A stretch of 64,000 nt of DNA, taken from NCBI GenBank assembly GCA_014529385.2, contig CM043957.1, positions 82,482,881 to 82,546,880 on the forward strand, written 5' to 3'. This document shows positions 1 to 14,199 of this stretch, piece by piece. Positions within the stretch are counted from its first letter, which is position 1, and each line of letters opens with the position of its first letter. This stretch comes from Adiantum capillus-veneris (taxonomy: Eukaryota; Streptophyta; Polypodiopsida; Polypodiales; Pteridaceae). Below the pieces are notes generated by a model that saw only the letters and a list, made by a program, of their open reading frames with translations, was not told where the DNA came from and ran no database searches. The position numbers and the translations under genes are program-made.

Positions 1-3000
1 CATGAGTGGTTTGGTCTCAAGATTCACCACTTTTCCACTCTATGTCATTATAAAAGAAGATCTAGGTGTTAAGGTCGACCACTTGTCCAACCTATAAGCG
101 TATATCTTAAAGGGTATTCTTTCTCACCACTTGAAATGTCCATGATATGTTTTACATAGGGGTTTGGTTCCAAGGTCCACCACTTATCCAAGCTAACTTT
201 ATTCTTCTCATAGAGAGAAGCAAAAGGTCCACCACTTGTCCAAGCTAGGCTCCATTGAAACATGGAGAGAAGGATGCTCCACCATTTGTCGAAGCTAACT
301 CTATTGAAACATGGAAGGTTTACATTCAAGGTCCACCAGTTGTCCAACCTATTAACGCTAGTAGCATGAGGGGTTTGGTCTCAAGATTCACCACTTTTTC
401 ACTCTGTGTCATTATATTAAGAATATTTGGGTATTAAGGTCCACCACTTGTCCAACCTATAAGACTATATCTTAATGGTTATTCTTTCTGACCACTTGGA
501 GTGACCATGAAAGGTTTTACATGGGGGTTTGGTTCCAAGGTCCACCACTTGTCCAAGCTAACTCTATTGAAACATAGAGAGAAGCAAAGGTCCACCACTT
601 GTCTAAGCTAGGGTCTATTGAAACATGGAGAGAAGGATGCTCCACCATTTGTCCAAGATAGGCAAGCTGCACCATATCTCCAAGATGCTAGGCTCCATCG
701 AAATACCTTAAACCACGTTATTTCGTACATGGGGGTTTTACATTCAAGTCCACCACTTGTCCAAGCTATTATTCGCTAGTAGCCTGAGTGGTTTGGTCTC
801 AAGATTCACCACTTTTATTAAGAATATGTGGGTGTTAAGGTCCACCACTTGTCCAACCTATAAGGCTACATCTTAAAGGTTATTCTTTCTTACTACTTGG
901 AGTGACCAGATAGGTTTTACATGGGGGTTTGGTTCCAAGGTCCACCACTTGTCCAAGCTAACTCTATTGAAACATAGAGAGAAGCAAAGGTCCACCCCTT
1001 GTCTAAGCTAGGGTCCATTGAAACATGGAGAGAAGGATGCTCCACCATTTGTCCAAGGTAGGCTCCATTGAAACATGAGGAGAAGCAAGGTGCACCATGT
1101 CTCCAAGATGCTAGGCTCCATCGAAAAACATTAAACCCACGATATGTCGTAGATGAGGGGTTTACATTCAAGGTCCAACACTTGTCCAAGCTATTATTGG
1201 TAGTAGCCTGAGTGGTTTGGTCTCAAGATTCACCACTTTTCCACTCTATGTCATTATATTAAGAATATGCGCGTGTTAAGGTCCACCACTTGTCCAACCT
1301 ATAAGGCTACATCTTAAAGGTTATTCTTTATTACCACTTGGAGTGACCATGATAGGTTTTACATGGGGGTTTGGTTCCAAGGTCCACCACTTGTCCAAGC
1401 TAACTCTATTGAAACATAGAGAGAAACAAAGGTCCACCACTTGTCCAAGCTAGGGTCCATTGAAACATGGAGAGAAGGATGCTCCACCATTTGTCCAAGA
1501 TAGGCTCCATTGAAACATGACGAGAAGCAAGCTGCACCATGTCTCCAAGATGCTAGGCTCCATCGAAATACATTAAACCCACGATATTTCGTAGATGAGG
1601 GTTTACATTCAAGGTCCACCACTTGTCCAAGCTATTATTGCTAGTAGCCTGAGTGGTTTGGTCTCAAGATTCACCACTTTTATTAAGAATATGTGGGTGT
1701 TAAGGTCCACCACTTGTCCAACCTATAAGGCTACATCTTAAAGGTTATTCTTTCTTACTACTTGGAGTGACCATGATAGGTTTTACATGGGGGTTTGGTT
1801 CCAAGGTCCACCACTTGTCCAAGCTAACTCTATTGAAACATAGAGAGAAGCAAAGGTCCACCCCTTGTCTAAGCTAGGGTCCATTGAAACATGGAGAGAA
1901 GGATGCTCCACCATTTGTCCAAGGTAGGCTCCATTGAAACATGAGGAGAGCAAGGTGCACCATGTCTCCAAGATGCTAGGCTCCATCGAAAAACACATTA
2001 ACCCACGATATGTCGTAGATGAGGGGTTTACATTCAAGGTCCACACTTGTCCAAGCTATTATTGCTAGTAGCCTGAGTGGTTTGGTCTCAAGATTCACCA
2101 CTTTTCCACTCTATGTCATTATATTAAGAATATGCGCGTGTTAAGGTCCACCACTTGTCCAACCTATAAGGCTACATCTTAAAGGTTATTCTTTATTACC
2201 ACTTGGAGTGACCATGATAGGTTTTACATGGGGGTTTGGTTCCAAGGTCCACCACTTGTCCAAGCTAACTCTATTGAAACATAGAGAGAAACAAAGGTCC
2301 ACCACTTGTCCAAGCTAGGGTCCATTGAAACATGGAGAGAAGGATGCTCCACCATTTGTCCAAGATAGGCTCCATTGAAACATGACGAGAAGCAAGCTGC
2401 ACCATGTCTCCAAGATGCTAGGCTCCATCGAAATACATTAAACCCACGATATTTCGTAGATGAGGGGTTTACATTCAAGGTCCACCACTTGTCCAAGCTA
2501 TTATTGCTAGTAGCCTGAGTGGTTTGGTCTCAAGATTCACCACTTTTATTAAGAATATGTGGGTGTTAAGGTCCACCACTTGTCCAACCTATAAGGCTAC
2601 ATCTTAAAGGTTATTCTTTCTTACTACTTGGAGTGACCATGATAGGTTTTACATGGGGGTTTGGTTCCAAGGTCCACCACTTGTCCAAGCTAACTCTATT
2701 GAAACATAGAGAGAAGCAAAGGTCCACCCTTGTCTAAGCTAGGGTCCATTGAAACATGGAGAGAAGGATGCTCCACCATTTGTCCAAGGTAGGCTCCATT
2801 GAAACATGAGAGAAGCAAGGTGCACATGTCTCCAAGTGCTAGGCTATCGAAAAACATTAAACCCACGAATATGTCGTAGATGAGGGGTTTACATTCAAGG
2901 TCCACACTTGTCCAAGCTATTATTGCTAGTAGCCTGAGTGGTTTGGTCTCAAGATTCACCACTTTTTCACTTCTATGTCATTATATTAAGAATATGCGGG

Positions 3001-6000
3001 TGTTAAGGTCCACCACTTGTCCAACCTATAAGGCTATATCTTAAAGGTTATTCTTTCTTACCACTTGGAGTGACCATGATAGGTTTTACATGGGGGTTTG
3101 GTTCCAAGGTCCACCACTTGTCCAAGCTAACTCTATTGAAACATAGAGAGAGAAAAAGGTCCACCACTTGTCCAAGCTAGGGTCCATTGAAACATGGAGA
3201 GAAGGATTGCTACCATTTGTTCAAGTAGGCTCATTGAAACATGAGAGAAGCATAGCTGCACCATGTCTCCAAGATGCTAGGCTCCATCGAAATACATTAA
3301 ACCCACGATATTTCGTAGATGAGGGGTTTACATTCAAGGTCCACCACTTGTCCAAGCTATTATGGCTAGTAGCCTGAGTGGTTTGGTCTCAAGATTCACC
3401 ACTTTTATTAAGAATATGTGGGTGTTAAGGTCCACCACTTGTCCAACCTATAAGGCTACATCTTAAAGGTTATTCTTTCTTACTACTTGGAGTGACCATG
3501 ATAGGTTTTACATGGGGGTTTGGTTCCAAGGTCCACCACTTGTCCAAGCTAACTCTATTGAAACATAGAGAGAAGCAAAGGTCCACCCTTGTCTAAGCTA
3601 GGGTCCATTGAAACATGGAGAGAAGGATGCTCCACCATTTGTCCAAGGTAGGCTCCATTGAAACATGAGGAGAAGCAAGGTGCACCATGTCTCCAAGATG
3701 CTAGGCTCCATCGAAAAACATTAAACCCACGATATGTCGTAGATGAGGGGTTTACATTCAAGGTCCACCACTTGTCCAAGCTATTATCACTAGTAGCATG
3801 AGTGGTTTTGTCTCAAGATTCACCATTTTTCACTCTATGTCATTATATTAAGAATATGTGGGTGTTAAGGTCCACCACTTGTCCAACCTATAAGGCTACA
3901 TCTTAAAGGTTATTCTTTCTTACCACTTGGAGTGACCATGATAGGTTTTACATGGGGGTTTGGTTCCAAGGTCCACCACTTGTCCAAGCTAACTCTATTG
4001 AAACATAGAGAGAAGCAAAGGTCCACCACTTGTCCAAGCTAGGGTCCATTGAAACATGGAGAGAAGGATGCTCCACCATTTGTCGAAGCTAAACTCTATT
4101 GAAACATCGGGGTTTACGTTCAAGGTCCAACACTTGTCCAAGCTATTAGTGCTAGTAGCATGAGTGGTTTTGTCTCAAGATTCACCACTTTTTCACTCTA
4201 TGTCATTATATTAAGAATATTGGGGTGTTAAGGTCCACCACTTGTCCAACCTATAAGGCTACATCTTAAAGGTTATTCTTTCTTACCACTTGGAGTGACC
4301 ATGATAAGTTTTACATGGGGGTTTGGTTCCAAGGTCCACCACTTGTCCAAGCTAACTCTATTGAAACATAGAGAGAAGCAAAGGTCCACCACTTGTCCAA
4401 GCTAGGGTCCATTGAAACATGGAGAGAAGGATGCTCCACCATTTGTCCAAGATAGGCTCCATTGAAACATGAGGAGAAGCAAGGTGCACCATGTCTCCAA
4501 GATGCTAGGCTCCATCGAAAAACATTAAACCCACGATTTGTCGTAGATGAGGGGTTTACATTCAAGGTCCAACACTTGTCCAAGCTATTATTGCTAGTAG
4601 CATGAGTGGTTTGGTCTCAAGATTCACCACTTTTTCACTCTATGTCATTATATTAAGAATATAGGGTGTTAAGGTCCACCACTTGTCCAACCTATAAGGC
4701 TATATCTTAAAGGTTATTCTTTCTCACCACTTGGAGTGACCATGATAGGTTTTACATGGGGGTTTGGTTCCAAGGTCCACCACTTGTCCAAGCTAACTCT
4801 ATTGAAACATAGAGAGAAACAAAGGTCCACCACTTGTCCAAGCTAGGGTCCATTGAAACATGGAGAGAAGGATGCTCCACCATTTGTCCAAGATAGGCTC
4901 CATTGAAACATGACGAGAAGCAAGTTGCACCATGTCTCCAAGATGCTAGGCTCCATCGAAATACATTAAACCCACGATATTCGTAGATGAGGGGTTTACA
5001 TTCAAGGTCCACCACTTGTCCAAGCTATTATTGGTTAGTAGCCTGAGTGGTTTGGTCTCAAGATTCACCACTTTTATTAAGAATATGTGGGTGTTAAGGT
5101 CCACCACTTGTCCAACCTATAAGGCTATATCTTAAAGGTTATTCTTTCTTCCACTTGGAGTGACCATGATAGGTTTTACATGGGGGTTTGGTTCCAAGGT
5201 CCACCACTTGTCCAAGCTAACTCTATTGAAACATAGAGAGAAGCAAAGGTCCACCACTTGTCCAAGCTAGGGTCCATTGAAACATGGAGAGAAGGATGCT
5301 CCACCATTTGTCCAAGATAGGCTCCATTGAAACATGAGGAGAAGCAAGGTGCACCATGTCTCCAAGATGCTAGGCTCCATGAAAAACATTAAACCCACGA
5401 TATGTCGTAGATGAGGGGTTTACATTCAAGGTCCACCACTTGTCCAAGCTATTATTGCTAGTAGCATGAGTGGTTTTGTCTCAAGATTCACCATTTTTCC
5501 ACTCTATGTCATTATATTAAGAATATGCGGTGTTAAGGTCCACCACTTGTCCAACCTATAAGGCTACATCTTAAAGGTTATTCTTTATTCACTTGGAGTG
5601 ACCATGATAGGTTTTACATGGGGGTTTGGTTCCAAGGTCCACCACTTGTCCAAGCTAACTCTATTGAAACATAGAGAGAAGCAAAGGTCCACCACTTGTC
5701 CAAGCTAGGCTCCATTGAAACATGGAGAGAAGGATGCTCACCATTTGTCGAAGCTTAACTATATTGAAACATGGGGGGGTTTAGTTCAAGGTCCACATTG
5801 TCCAAGCTATTTGTGCTAGTAGCATGAGGGTTTTGTCTCAAGATTCACCACTTTTTCACTCTATGTCATTATATTAAGAATATTAGGGTGTTTAGGTCCA
5901 CCACTTGTCCAACCTATAAGGCTATATCTTAAAGGTTATTCTTTCTCACCACTTGGAGTGACCATGATAGGTTTTACATGGGGGTTTGGTTCCAAGGTCC

Positions 6001-8135
6001 ACCACTTGTCCAAGCTAACTCTATTGAAACATAGAGAGAAGCAAAGGTCCACCACTTGTCCAAGCTAGGGTCCATTGAAACATGGAGAGAAGGATGCTCC
6101 ACCATTTGTCCAAGATAGGCTCCATTGAAACATGAAGAGAAGCAAGATGCACGATGTCTCCAAGATGCTAGGCTCCATCGAAATACCTTAAACCCACGAT
6201 ATTTCGTAGATGGGGGGTTTACTTTCCAGGTCCACCACTTGTCCAAGCTATTATCGCTAGTAGCATGATTTGGTCTCAAGATTCACCACTTTTATTAAAA
6301 ATTTTGTGGGGTTAAGGTCCACCACTTGTCCAACCTATAAGGCTACATCTTAAAGGTTATTCTTGCTTACTACTTGGAGTGACCATGATAGGTTTTACAT
6401 GGGGGTTTGGTTCCAAGGTCCACCACTTGTCCAAGCTAACTCTATTGAAACATAGAGAGAAGCAAAGGTCCACCCCTTGTCTAAGCTAGGGTCCATTGAA
6501 ACATGGAGAGAAGGATGCTCCACCATTTGTCCAAGGTAGGCTCCATTGAAACATGAGGAGAAGCAAGGTGCACCATGTCTCCAAGATGCTAGGCTCCATC
6601 GAAAAACATTAAACCCACGATATGTCGTAGATGAGGGGTTTACATTCAAGGTCCAACACTTGTCCAAGCTATTATTGCTAGTAGCATGAGTGGTTTTGTC
6701 TCAAGATTCACCACTTTTCACTCTATGTCATTATATTAAGAATATTGGGTGTTAAGGTCCACCACTTGTCCAACCTATAAGGCTATATCTTAAAGGTTAT
6801 TCTTTCTTACCACTTGGAGTGACCATGATAGGTTTTACATGGGGGTTTGGTTCCAAGGTCCACCACTTGTCCAAGCTAACTCTATTGAAACATAGAGAGA
6901 AGCAAAGGTCCACCCCTTGTCTAAGCTAGGGTCCATTGAAACATGGAGAGAAGGATGCTCCACCATTTGTCCAAGGTAGGCTCCATTGAAACATGAGGAA
7001 AGCAAGGTGCACCATGTCTCCAAGATGCTAGGCTCCATCGAAAAACATTAAACCCACGATATGTCGTAGATGAGGGGTTTACATTCAAGGTCCAACACTT
7101 GTCCAAGCTATTAGTGCTAGTAGCATGAGTGGTTTTGTCTCAAGATTCACCACTTTTTCACTCTATGTCATTATATTAGAATATTAGGGTGTTAAGGTCC
7201 ACCACTTGTCCAACCTATAAGGCTATATCTTAAAGGTTATTCTTTCTTACCACTTGGAGTGACCATGATAGGTTTTACATGGGGGTTTGGTTCCAAGGTC
7301 CACCACTTGTCCAAGCTAACTCTATTGAAACATAGAGAGAAACAAAGGTCCACCACTTGTCCAAGCTAGGGTCCATTGAAACATGGAGAGAAGGATGCTC
7401 CACCATTTGTCCAAGATAGGCTCCATTGAAACATGACGAGAAGCAAGCTGCACCATGTCTCCAAGATGCTAGGCTCCATCGAAATACATTAAACCCACGA
7501 TATTTCGTAGATGAGGGGTTTACATTCAAGGTCCACCACTTGTCCAAGCTATTATTGCTAGTAGCCTGAGTGGTTTGGTCTCAAGATTCACCACTTTTAT
7601 TAAGAATATGTGGGTGTTAAGGTCCACCACTTGTCCAACCTATAAGGCTACATCTTAAAGGTTATTCTTTCTTACTACTTGGAGTGACCATGATAGGTTT
7701 TACATGGGGGTTTGGTTCCAAGGTCCACCACTTGTCCAAGCTAACTCTATTGAACATAGAGAGAAGCAAAGGTCCACCCTTGTCTAAGCTAGGGTCCATT
7801 GAAACATGGAGAGAAGGATGCTCCACCATTTGTCCAAGGTAGGCTCCATTGAAACATGAGGAGAAGCAAGGTGCACCATGTCTCCAAGATGCTAGGCTCC
7901 ATCGAAAAACATTAAACCCACGATATGTCGTAGATGAGGGGTTTACATTCAAGGTCCACCACTTGTCCAAGCTATTATTGCTAGTAGCATGAGTGGTTTG
8001 GTCTCAAGATTCACCATTTTTCCACTCTATGTCATTATATTAAGAATATGGGTGTTAAGGTCCACCACTTGTCCAACCTATAAGGCTACATCTTAAAGGT
8101 TATTCTTTCTTACCACTTGGAGTGACCATGATAGG

Positions 8136-10220
8136 TTTTACATGGGGGTTTGGTTCCAAGGTCCACCACTTGTCCAAGCTAACTCTATTGAAACATAGAG
8201 AGAAGCAAAGGTCCACCACTTGTCTAAGCTAGGCTCCATTGAAACATGGAGAGAAGGATGCTCCACCATTTGTCGAAGTAACTCTATTGAAACATGGGGT
8301 GTTTACGTTCAAGGTCCACCACTTGTCCAAACTATTAGTGCTAGTAGCATGAGTGGTTTTGTCTCAAGATTCACCACTTTTTCACTCTATGTCATTATAT
8401 TAAGAATATTAGGGTGTTAAGGTCCACCACTTGTCCAACCTATAAGGCTATATCTTAAAGGTTATTCTTTCTCACCACTTGGAGTGACCATGATAGGTTT
8501 TACATGGGGTTTGGTTCCAAGGTCCACCACTTGTCCAAGCTAACTCTATTGAAAACATAGAGAGAAGCAAAGGTCCACCACTTGTCCAAGCTAGGGTCCA
8601 TTGAAACATGGAGAGAAGGATGCTCCACCATTTGTCCAAGATAGGCTCCATTGAAACATGAAGAGAAGCAAGATGCACCATGTCTCCAAGATGCTAGGCT
8701 CCATCGAAATACCTTAAACCCACGATTTCGTAGATGGGGGGTTTACATTCAAGGTCCACCACTTGTCCAAGCTATTATCGCTAGTAGCATGTGGTTTGGT
8801 CTCAAGATTCACCACTTTTATTAAGAATATGTGGGTGTTAAGGTCCACCACTTGTCCAACCTATAAGGCTACATCTTAAAGGTTATTCTTTCTTACTACT
8901 TGGAGTGACCATGATAGGTTTTACATGGGGGTTTGGTTCCAAGGTCCACCACTTGTCCAAGCTAACTCTATTGAAACATAGAGAGAAGCAAAGGTCCACC
9001 CCTTGTCTAAGCTAGGGTCCATTGAAACATGGAGAGAAGGATGCTCCACCATTTGTCCAAGGTAGGCTCCATTGAAACATGAGGAGAAGCAAGGTGCACC
9101 ATGTCTCCAAGATGCTAGGCTCCATCGAAAACATTAAACCCACGATATGTCGTAGATGAGGGGTTTACATTCAAGGTCCACCACTTGTCCAAGCTATTAG
9201 TGCTAGTAGCATGAGTGGTTTTGTCTCAAGATTCACCACTTTTTCACTCTATGTCATTATATTAAGAATATTAGGGTGTTAAGGTCACCACTTGTCCAAC
9301 CTATAAGGCTATATCTTAAAGGTTATTCTTTCTCACCACTTGGAGTGACCATGATAGGTTTTACATGGGGGTTTGGTTCCAAGGTCCACCACTTGTCCAA
9401 GCTAACTCTATTGAAACATAGAGAGAAACAAAGGTCCACCACTTGTCCAAGCTAGGGTCCATTGAAACATGGAGAGAAGGATGCTCCACCATTTGTCCAA
9501 GATAGGCTCCATTGAAACATGACGAGAAGCAAGCTGCACCATGTCTCAAGATGCTAGGCTCCATCGAAATACATTAAACCCACGATATTTCGTAGATGAG
9601 GGGTTTACATTCAAGGTCCACACTTGTCCAAGCTATTATTGTTATAGCCTGAGTGGTTTGGTCTCAAGATTCACCACTTTTATTAAGAATATGTGGGTGT
9701 TAAGGTCCACCACTTGTCCAACCTATAAGGCTACATCTTAAAGGTTATTCTTTCTTACTACTTGGAGTGACCATGATAGGTTTTACATGGGGGTTTGGTT
9801 CCAAGGTCCACCACTTGTCCAAGCTAACTCTATTGAAACATAGAGAGAAGCAAAGGTCCACCCCTTGTCCAAGCTAGGGTCCATTGAAACATGGAGAGAA
9901 GGATGCTCCACCATTTGTCCAAGGTAGGCTCCATTGAAACATGAGGAGAAGCAAGGTGCACCATGTCTCCAAGATGCTAGGCTCCATTGAAAAACATTAA
10001 ACCCACGATATGTCGTAGATGAGGGGTTTACATTCAAGGTCCACCACTTGTCCAAGCTATTATCACTAGTAGCTGAGTGGTTTTGTCTCAAGATTCACCA
10101 TTTTTCACTCTATGTCATTATATTAAGAATATGTGCGTGTTAAGGTCCACCACTTGTCCAACCTATAAGGCTACATCTTAAAGGTTATTCTTTCTTACCA
10201 CTTGGAGTGACCATGATAGG
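8136..10220. repeat. Higher-order repeat copy 1 (c-b-a-b-a, 2,085 bp)
   Basis: Five monomers in the order c, b, a, b, a form one higher-order unit. The type-c marker TGTCGAAG falls at 8,271 and next at 10,356, which is 2,085 bp apart. Confidence 0.75.
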
Positions 10221-12315
10221 TTTTACATGGGGCTTTGGTTCCAAGATCCACCACTTGTCCAAGCTAACTCTATTGAATCATAGAGAGAAGCAAAGGTCCA
10301 CCACTTGTCTAAGCTAGGCTCCATTGAAACATGGAGAGAAGGATGCTCCACCATTTGTCGAAGCTAACTCTATTGAAACATGGGGGGTTTACGTTCAAGG
10401 TCCACCACTTGTCCAAGCTATTAGTGCTAGTAGCATGAGTGGTTTTGTCTCAAGATTCACCACTTTTTCACTCTATGTCATTATATTAAGAATATTGGGT
10501 GTTAAGGTCCACCACTTGTCCAACCTATAAGGCTATATCTTAAAGGTTATTCTTTCTCACCACTTGGAGTGACCATGATAGGTTTTACATGGCGGTTTGG
10601 TTCCAAGGTCCACCACTTGTCCAAGCTAACTCTATTGAATAATAGAGAGAAGCAAAGGTCCACCACTTGTCCAAGCTAGGGTCCATTGAAACATGGAGAG
10701 AAGGATGCTCCACCATTTGTCCAAGATAGGCTCCATTGAAACATGAAGAGAAGCAAGATGCACCATGTCTCCAAGATGCTAGGCTCCATCGAAATACATT
10801 AAACCCACGATATTTCGTAGATGAGGGGTTTACATTCAAGGTCCACCACTTGTCCAAGCTATTATTGGTTAGTAGCCTGAGTGGTTTGGTCTCAAGATTC
10901 ACCACTTTTATTAAGAATATGTGGGTGTTAAGGTCCACCACTTGTCCAACCTATAAGGCTACATCTTAAAGGTTATTCTTTCTTACTACTTGGAGTGACC
11001 ATGATAGGTTTTACATGGGGGTTTGGTTCCAAGGTCCACCACTTGTCCAAGCTAACTCTATTGAAACATAGAGAGAAGCAAAGGTCCACCCCTTGTCTAA
11101 GCTAGGGTCCATTGAAACATGGAGAGAAGGATGCTCCACCATTTGTCCAAGGTAGGCTCCATTGAAACATGAGGAGAAGCAAGGTGCACCATGTCTCCAA
11201 GATGCTAGGCTCCATCGAAAAACATTAAACCCACGATATGTCGTAGATGAGGGTTTACATTCAAGGTCCACCACTTGTCCAAGCTATTAGTGCTAGTAGC
11301 ATGAGTGGTTTTGTCTCAAGATTCACCACTTTTTCACTCTATGTCATTATATTAAGAATATGAGGGTGTTAAGGTCCACCACTTGTCCAACCTATAAGGC
11401 TATATCTTAAAGGTTATTCTTTCTCACCACTTGGAGTGACCATGATAGGTTTTACATGGGGGTTTGGTTCCAAGGTCCACCACTTGTCCAAGCTAACTCT
11501 ATTGAAACATAGAGAGAAACAAAGGTCCACCACTTGTCCAAGCTAGGGTCCATTGAAACATGGAGAGAAGGATGCTCCACCATTTGTCCAAGATAGGCTC
11601 CATTGAAACATGACGAGAAGCAAGCTGCACCATGTCTCCAAGATGCTAGGCTCCATCGAAATACATTAAACCCACGATATTTCGTAGATGAGGGGTTTAC
11701 ATTCAAGGTCCACCACTTGTCCAAGCTATTATTGGTTAGTAGCCTGAGTGGTTTGGTCTCAAGATTCACCACTTTTATTAAGAATATGTGGGTGTTAAGG
11801 TCCACCACTTGTCCAACCTATAAGGCTACATCTTAAAGGTTATTCTTTCTTACTACTTGGAGTGACCATGATAGGTTTTACATGGGGGTTTGGTTCCAAG
11901 GTCCACCACTTGTCCAAGCTAACTCTAATGAAACATAGAGAGAAGCAAAGGTCCACCCCTTGTCTAAGCTAGGGTCCATTGAAACATGGAGAGAAGGATG
12001 CTCCACCATTTGTCCAAGGTAGGCTCCATTGAAACATGAGAAGAAGCAAGGTGCACCATGTCTCCAAGATGCTAGGCTCCATGAAAAACATTAAACCCAC
12101 GATATGTCGTAGATGAGGGGTTTACATTCAAGGTCCACCACTTGTCCAAGCTATTATCACTAGTAGCATGAGTGGTTTTGTCAAGATTCACCATTTTTTC
12201 CACTCTATGTCATTATATTAAGAATATGCGCGTGTTAAGGTCCACCACTTGTCCAACCTATAAGGCTACATCTTAAAGGTTATTCTTTATTACCACTTGG
12301 AGTGACCATGATAGG
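10221..12315. repeat. Higher-order repeat copy 2 (c-b-a-b-a, 2,095 bp)
   Basis: Same monomer order as the preceding unit. Private variants identify the next copy: ATGGGGCTTTGG with GAATCATAGAG occurs at 10,221 and 12,316, and ATGGCGGTTTGG with GAATAATAGAG at 10,583 and 12,679, each about 2,095 bp apart. These shared variants show that the multi-monomer block was duplicated as a unit. Confidence 0.8.
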
Positions 12316-13275
12316 TTTTACATGGGGCTTTGGTTCCAAGGTCCACCACTTGTCCAAGCTAACTCTATTGAATCATAGAGAGAAGCAAAGGTCCACCACT
12401 TGTCTAAGCTAGGCTCCATTGAAACATGGAGAGAAGGATGCTCCACCATTTGTCGAAGCTAACTCTATTGAAACATGGGGGGTTTACGTTCAAGGTCCAC
12501 CACTTGTCCAAGCTATTAGTGCTAGTAGCATGAGTGGTTTTGTCTCAAGATTCACCACTTTTTCACTCTATGTCATTATATTAAGAATATTAGGGTGTTA
12601 AGGTCCACCACTTGTCCAACCTATAAGGCTATATCTTAAAGGTTATTCTTTCTCACCACTTGGAGTGACCATGATACGTTTTACATGGCGGTTTGGTTCC
12701 AAGGTCCACCACTTGTCCAAGCTAACTCTATTGAATAATAGAGAGAAGCAAAGGTCCACCACTTGTCCAAGCTAGGGTCCATTGAAACATGGAGAGAAGG
12801 ATGCTCCACCATTTGTCCAAGATAGGCTCCATTGAAACATGAAGAGAAGCAAGATGCACGATGTCTCCAAGATGCTAGGCTCCATCGAAATACCTTAAAC
12901 GCACGATATTTCGTAGATGGGGGGTTTACTTTCAAGGTCCACCACTTGTCCAAGCTATTATCGCTAGTAGCATGGTTTGGTCTCAAGATTCACCAGTTTT
13001 CCACTCTATGTCATTATATGAAGAATATCTGGGTGTTAAGGTCCACCACTTGTCCAACCTATAAGGATATATCTTAAATGGTATTGTTTTTGACCACTTG
13101 GAATGTGCATGATATGTTTTACATGGGGTTTTGTTCCAAGGTCCATCACTTGTCCAAGCTAGATCTATTACATATATATTATACATACAATATTCAACTA
13201 GATTCCCTACCTATCATGTCCAGTAGCACGGATGCTCTACCTTGAAGGTCCACCACTTGTCCAACCTATAATCTC

Positions 13276-13445
13276 TTATGTAAGGGAGATCTCGCTATAA
13301 ATTCAAAACCTTCCCGCCTAAATTTAAAATATCCCTCCCAAATCTTAAATATCCCGCCTAAATTTTAAAATATCCCGCCCAAATTTTAAAATTCAAACTT
13401 TTTTATAAAAATTTAAATTTTACTACTTAAATTTAAAATATTCCA
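13276..13445. repeat. AT-rich spacer with 20-22 bp minisatellite
   Basis: Four imperfect copies of CCCGCCTAAATTTTAAAATAT start near 13,312, 13,333, 13,353 and 13,375. Further AT-rich sequence follows. No coding signal was seen. Confidence 0.75.
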
Positions 13446-14160
13446 CGTGAAATTGATTTTAAATTCAAGTTTACCACAAAAAGATATCATTATACCACCT
13501 AAATTCAAATATGCAAACCTCAAATCATTATATTGTATTGTACATAAATTCAAACAAATTCAAATTAACAAGCCTAAACTGATATTAGTTTGCATAGATA
13601 TGAATTTATCACACCTAAATTATGTCACCATGTTAGAGAGAGTGGTTAGAGAATTTGAACAAGGTCCACCACTTGTCCAACCTAGATACCAAGAAGGATT
13701 GAGTGTACAAGGTATTGTTTGGAGGTCCTTATAGTCCACTGGTCTCAAGGTCCACCACTTGTGGTAAGGGTCACCAAAAAGTGTATATATTCATCCAAAG
13801 AAATACACGTATTTTTGGTCTACATGTCCTAGTTTAAACCATTTATGTCCATTAGGTGTATCACTAAACAACACTACTATTTTTGAGAAACAGAAGTTAC
13901 AATCATATCTACAAATGGATTAGAGGAAAATCAACTCAGCATACATCCAGAACTCGCTACAAGAATCGACTTTAACAGATCACGCAAGTAAGTCTTCCAT
14001 TCAATTTTACTAGTATTACAATGTGTTAGTTATTTGTGATATTTATGTATGTATATATACTATGTGTGCATATCGTAATTAAGTGTAATTGTGTATCTGC
14101 ATTATGTATGAGTATTACAATGAAATAACACAAATATACATACATACACATAGATAACAC
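13446..14160. other. Intergenic spacer with isolated satellite cores
   Basis: Two stray copies of the satellite core lie near 13,663 and 13,748. The longest reading frame (13,447-13,734) runs through one of these cores and matches nothing I know. I see no gene here. Confidence 0.6.
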
Positions 14161-14199
14161 AGACGCACACATACATGAGCATGTATTTTCAAGAGAGAG

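Larger units (their letters stand above)
1..13275. repeat. Satellite array, about 31 monomers of 360-440 bp
   Basis: The whole stretch is a head-to-tail array. Counting the landmark TTTTACATGG gives about 31 units with three main spacings: about 440 bp (type a), about 425 bp (type b, where CACTTTTATTAAG replaces the longer CACTCTATGTCATTATATTAAG segment) and about 360 bp (type c, marked by TGTCGAAG and lacking about 80 bp from the middle). Each monomer carries three or four copies of the core GGTCCACCACTTGTCCAA. The array starts before the window and decays after about 13,140; the last clear core is near 13,246. Neighbouring copies differ by scattered substitutions and short indels. Minus-strand reading frames of 60-118 codons recur in most units, but I read them as by-products of homogenisation, not genes. 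Confidence 0.95.

Noticed and set aside
69-13186. Dozens of 60-118 codon frames in the satellite as a gene family
   Set aside because: They repeat because the DNA repeats; monomer length is not a multiple of three and indels break the frame with no sign of constraint.
1-13275. CRISPR-like array
   Set aside because: Units are 360-440 bp without unique spacers, and the genome is eukaryotic with introns and LTR elements.
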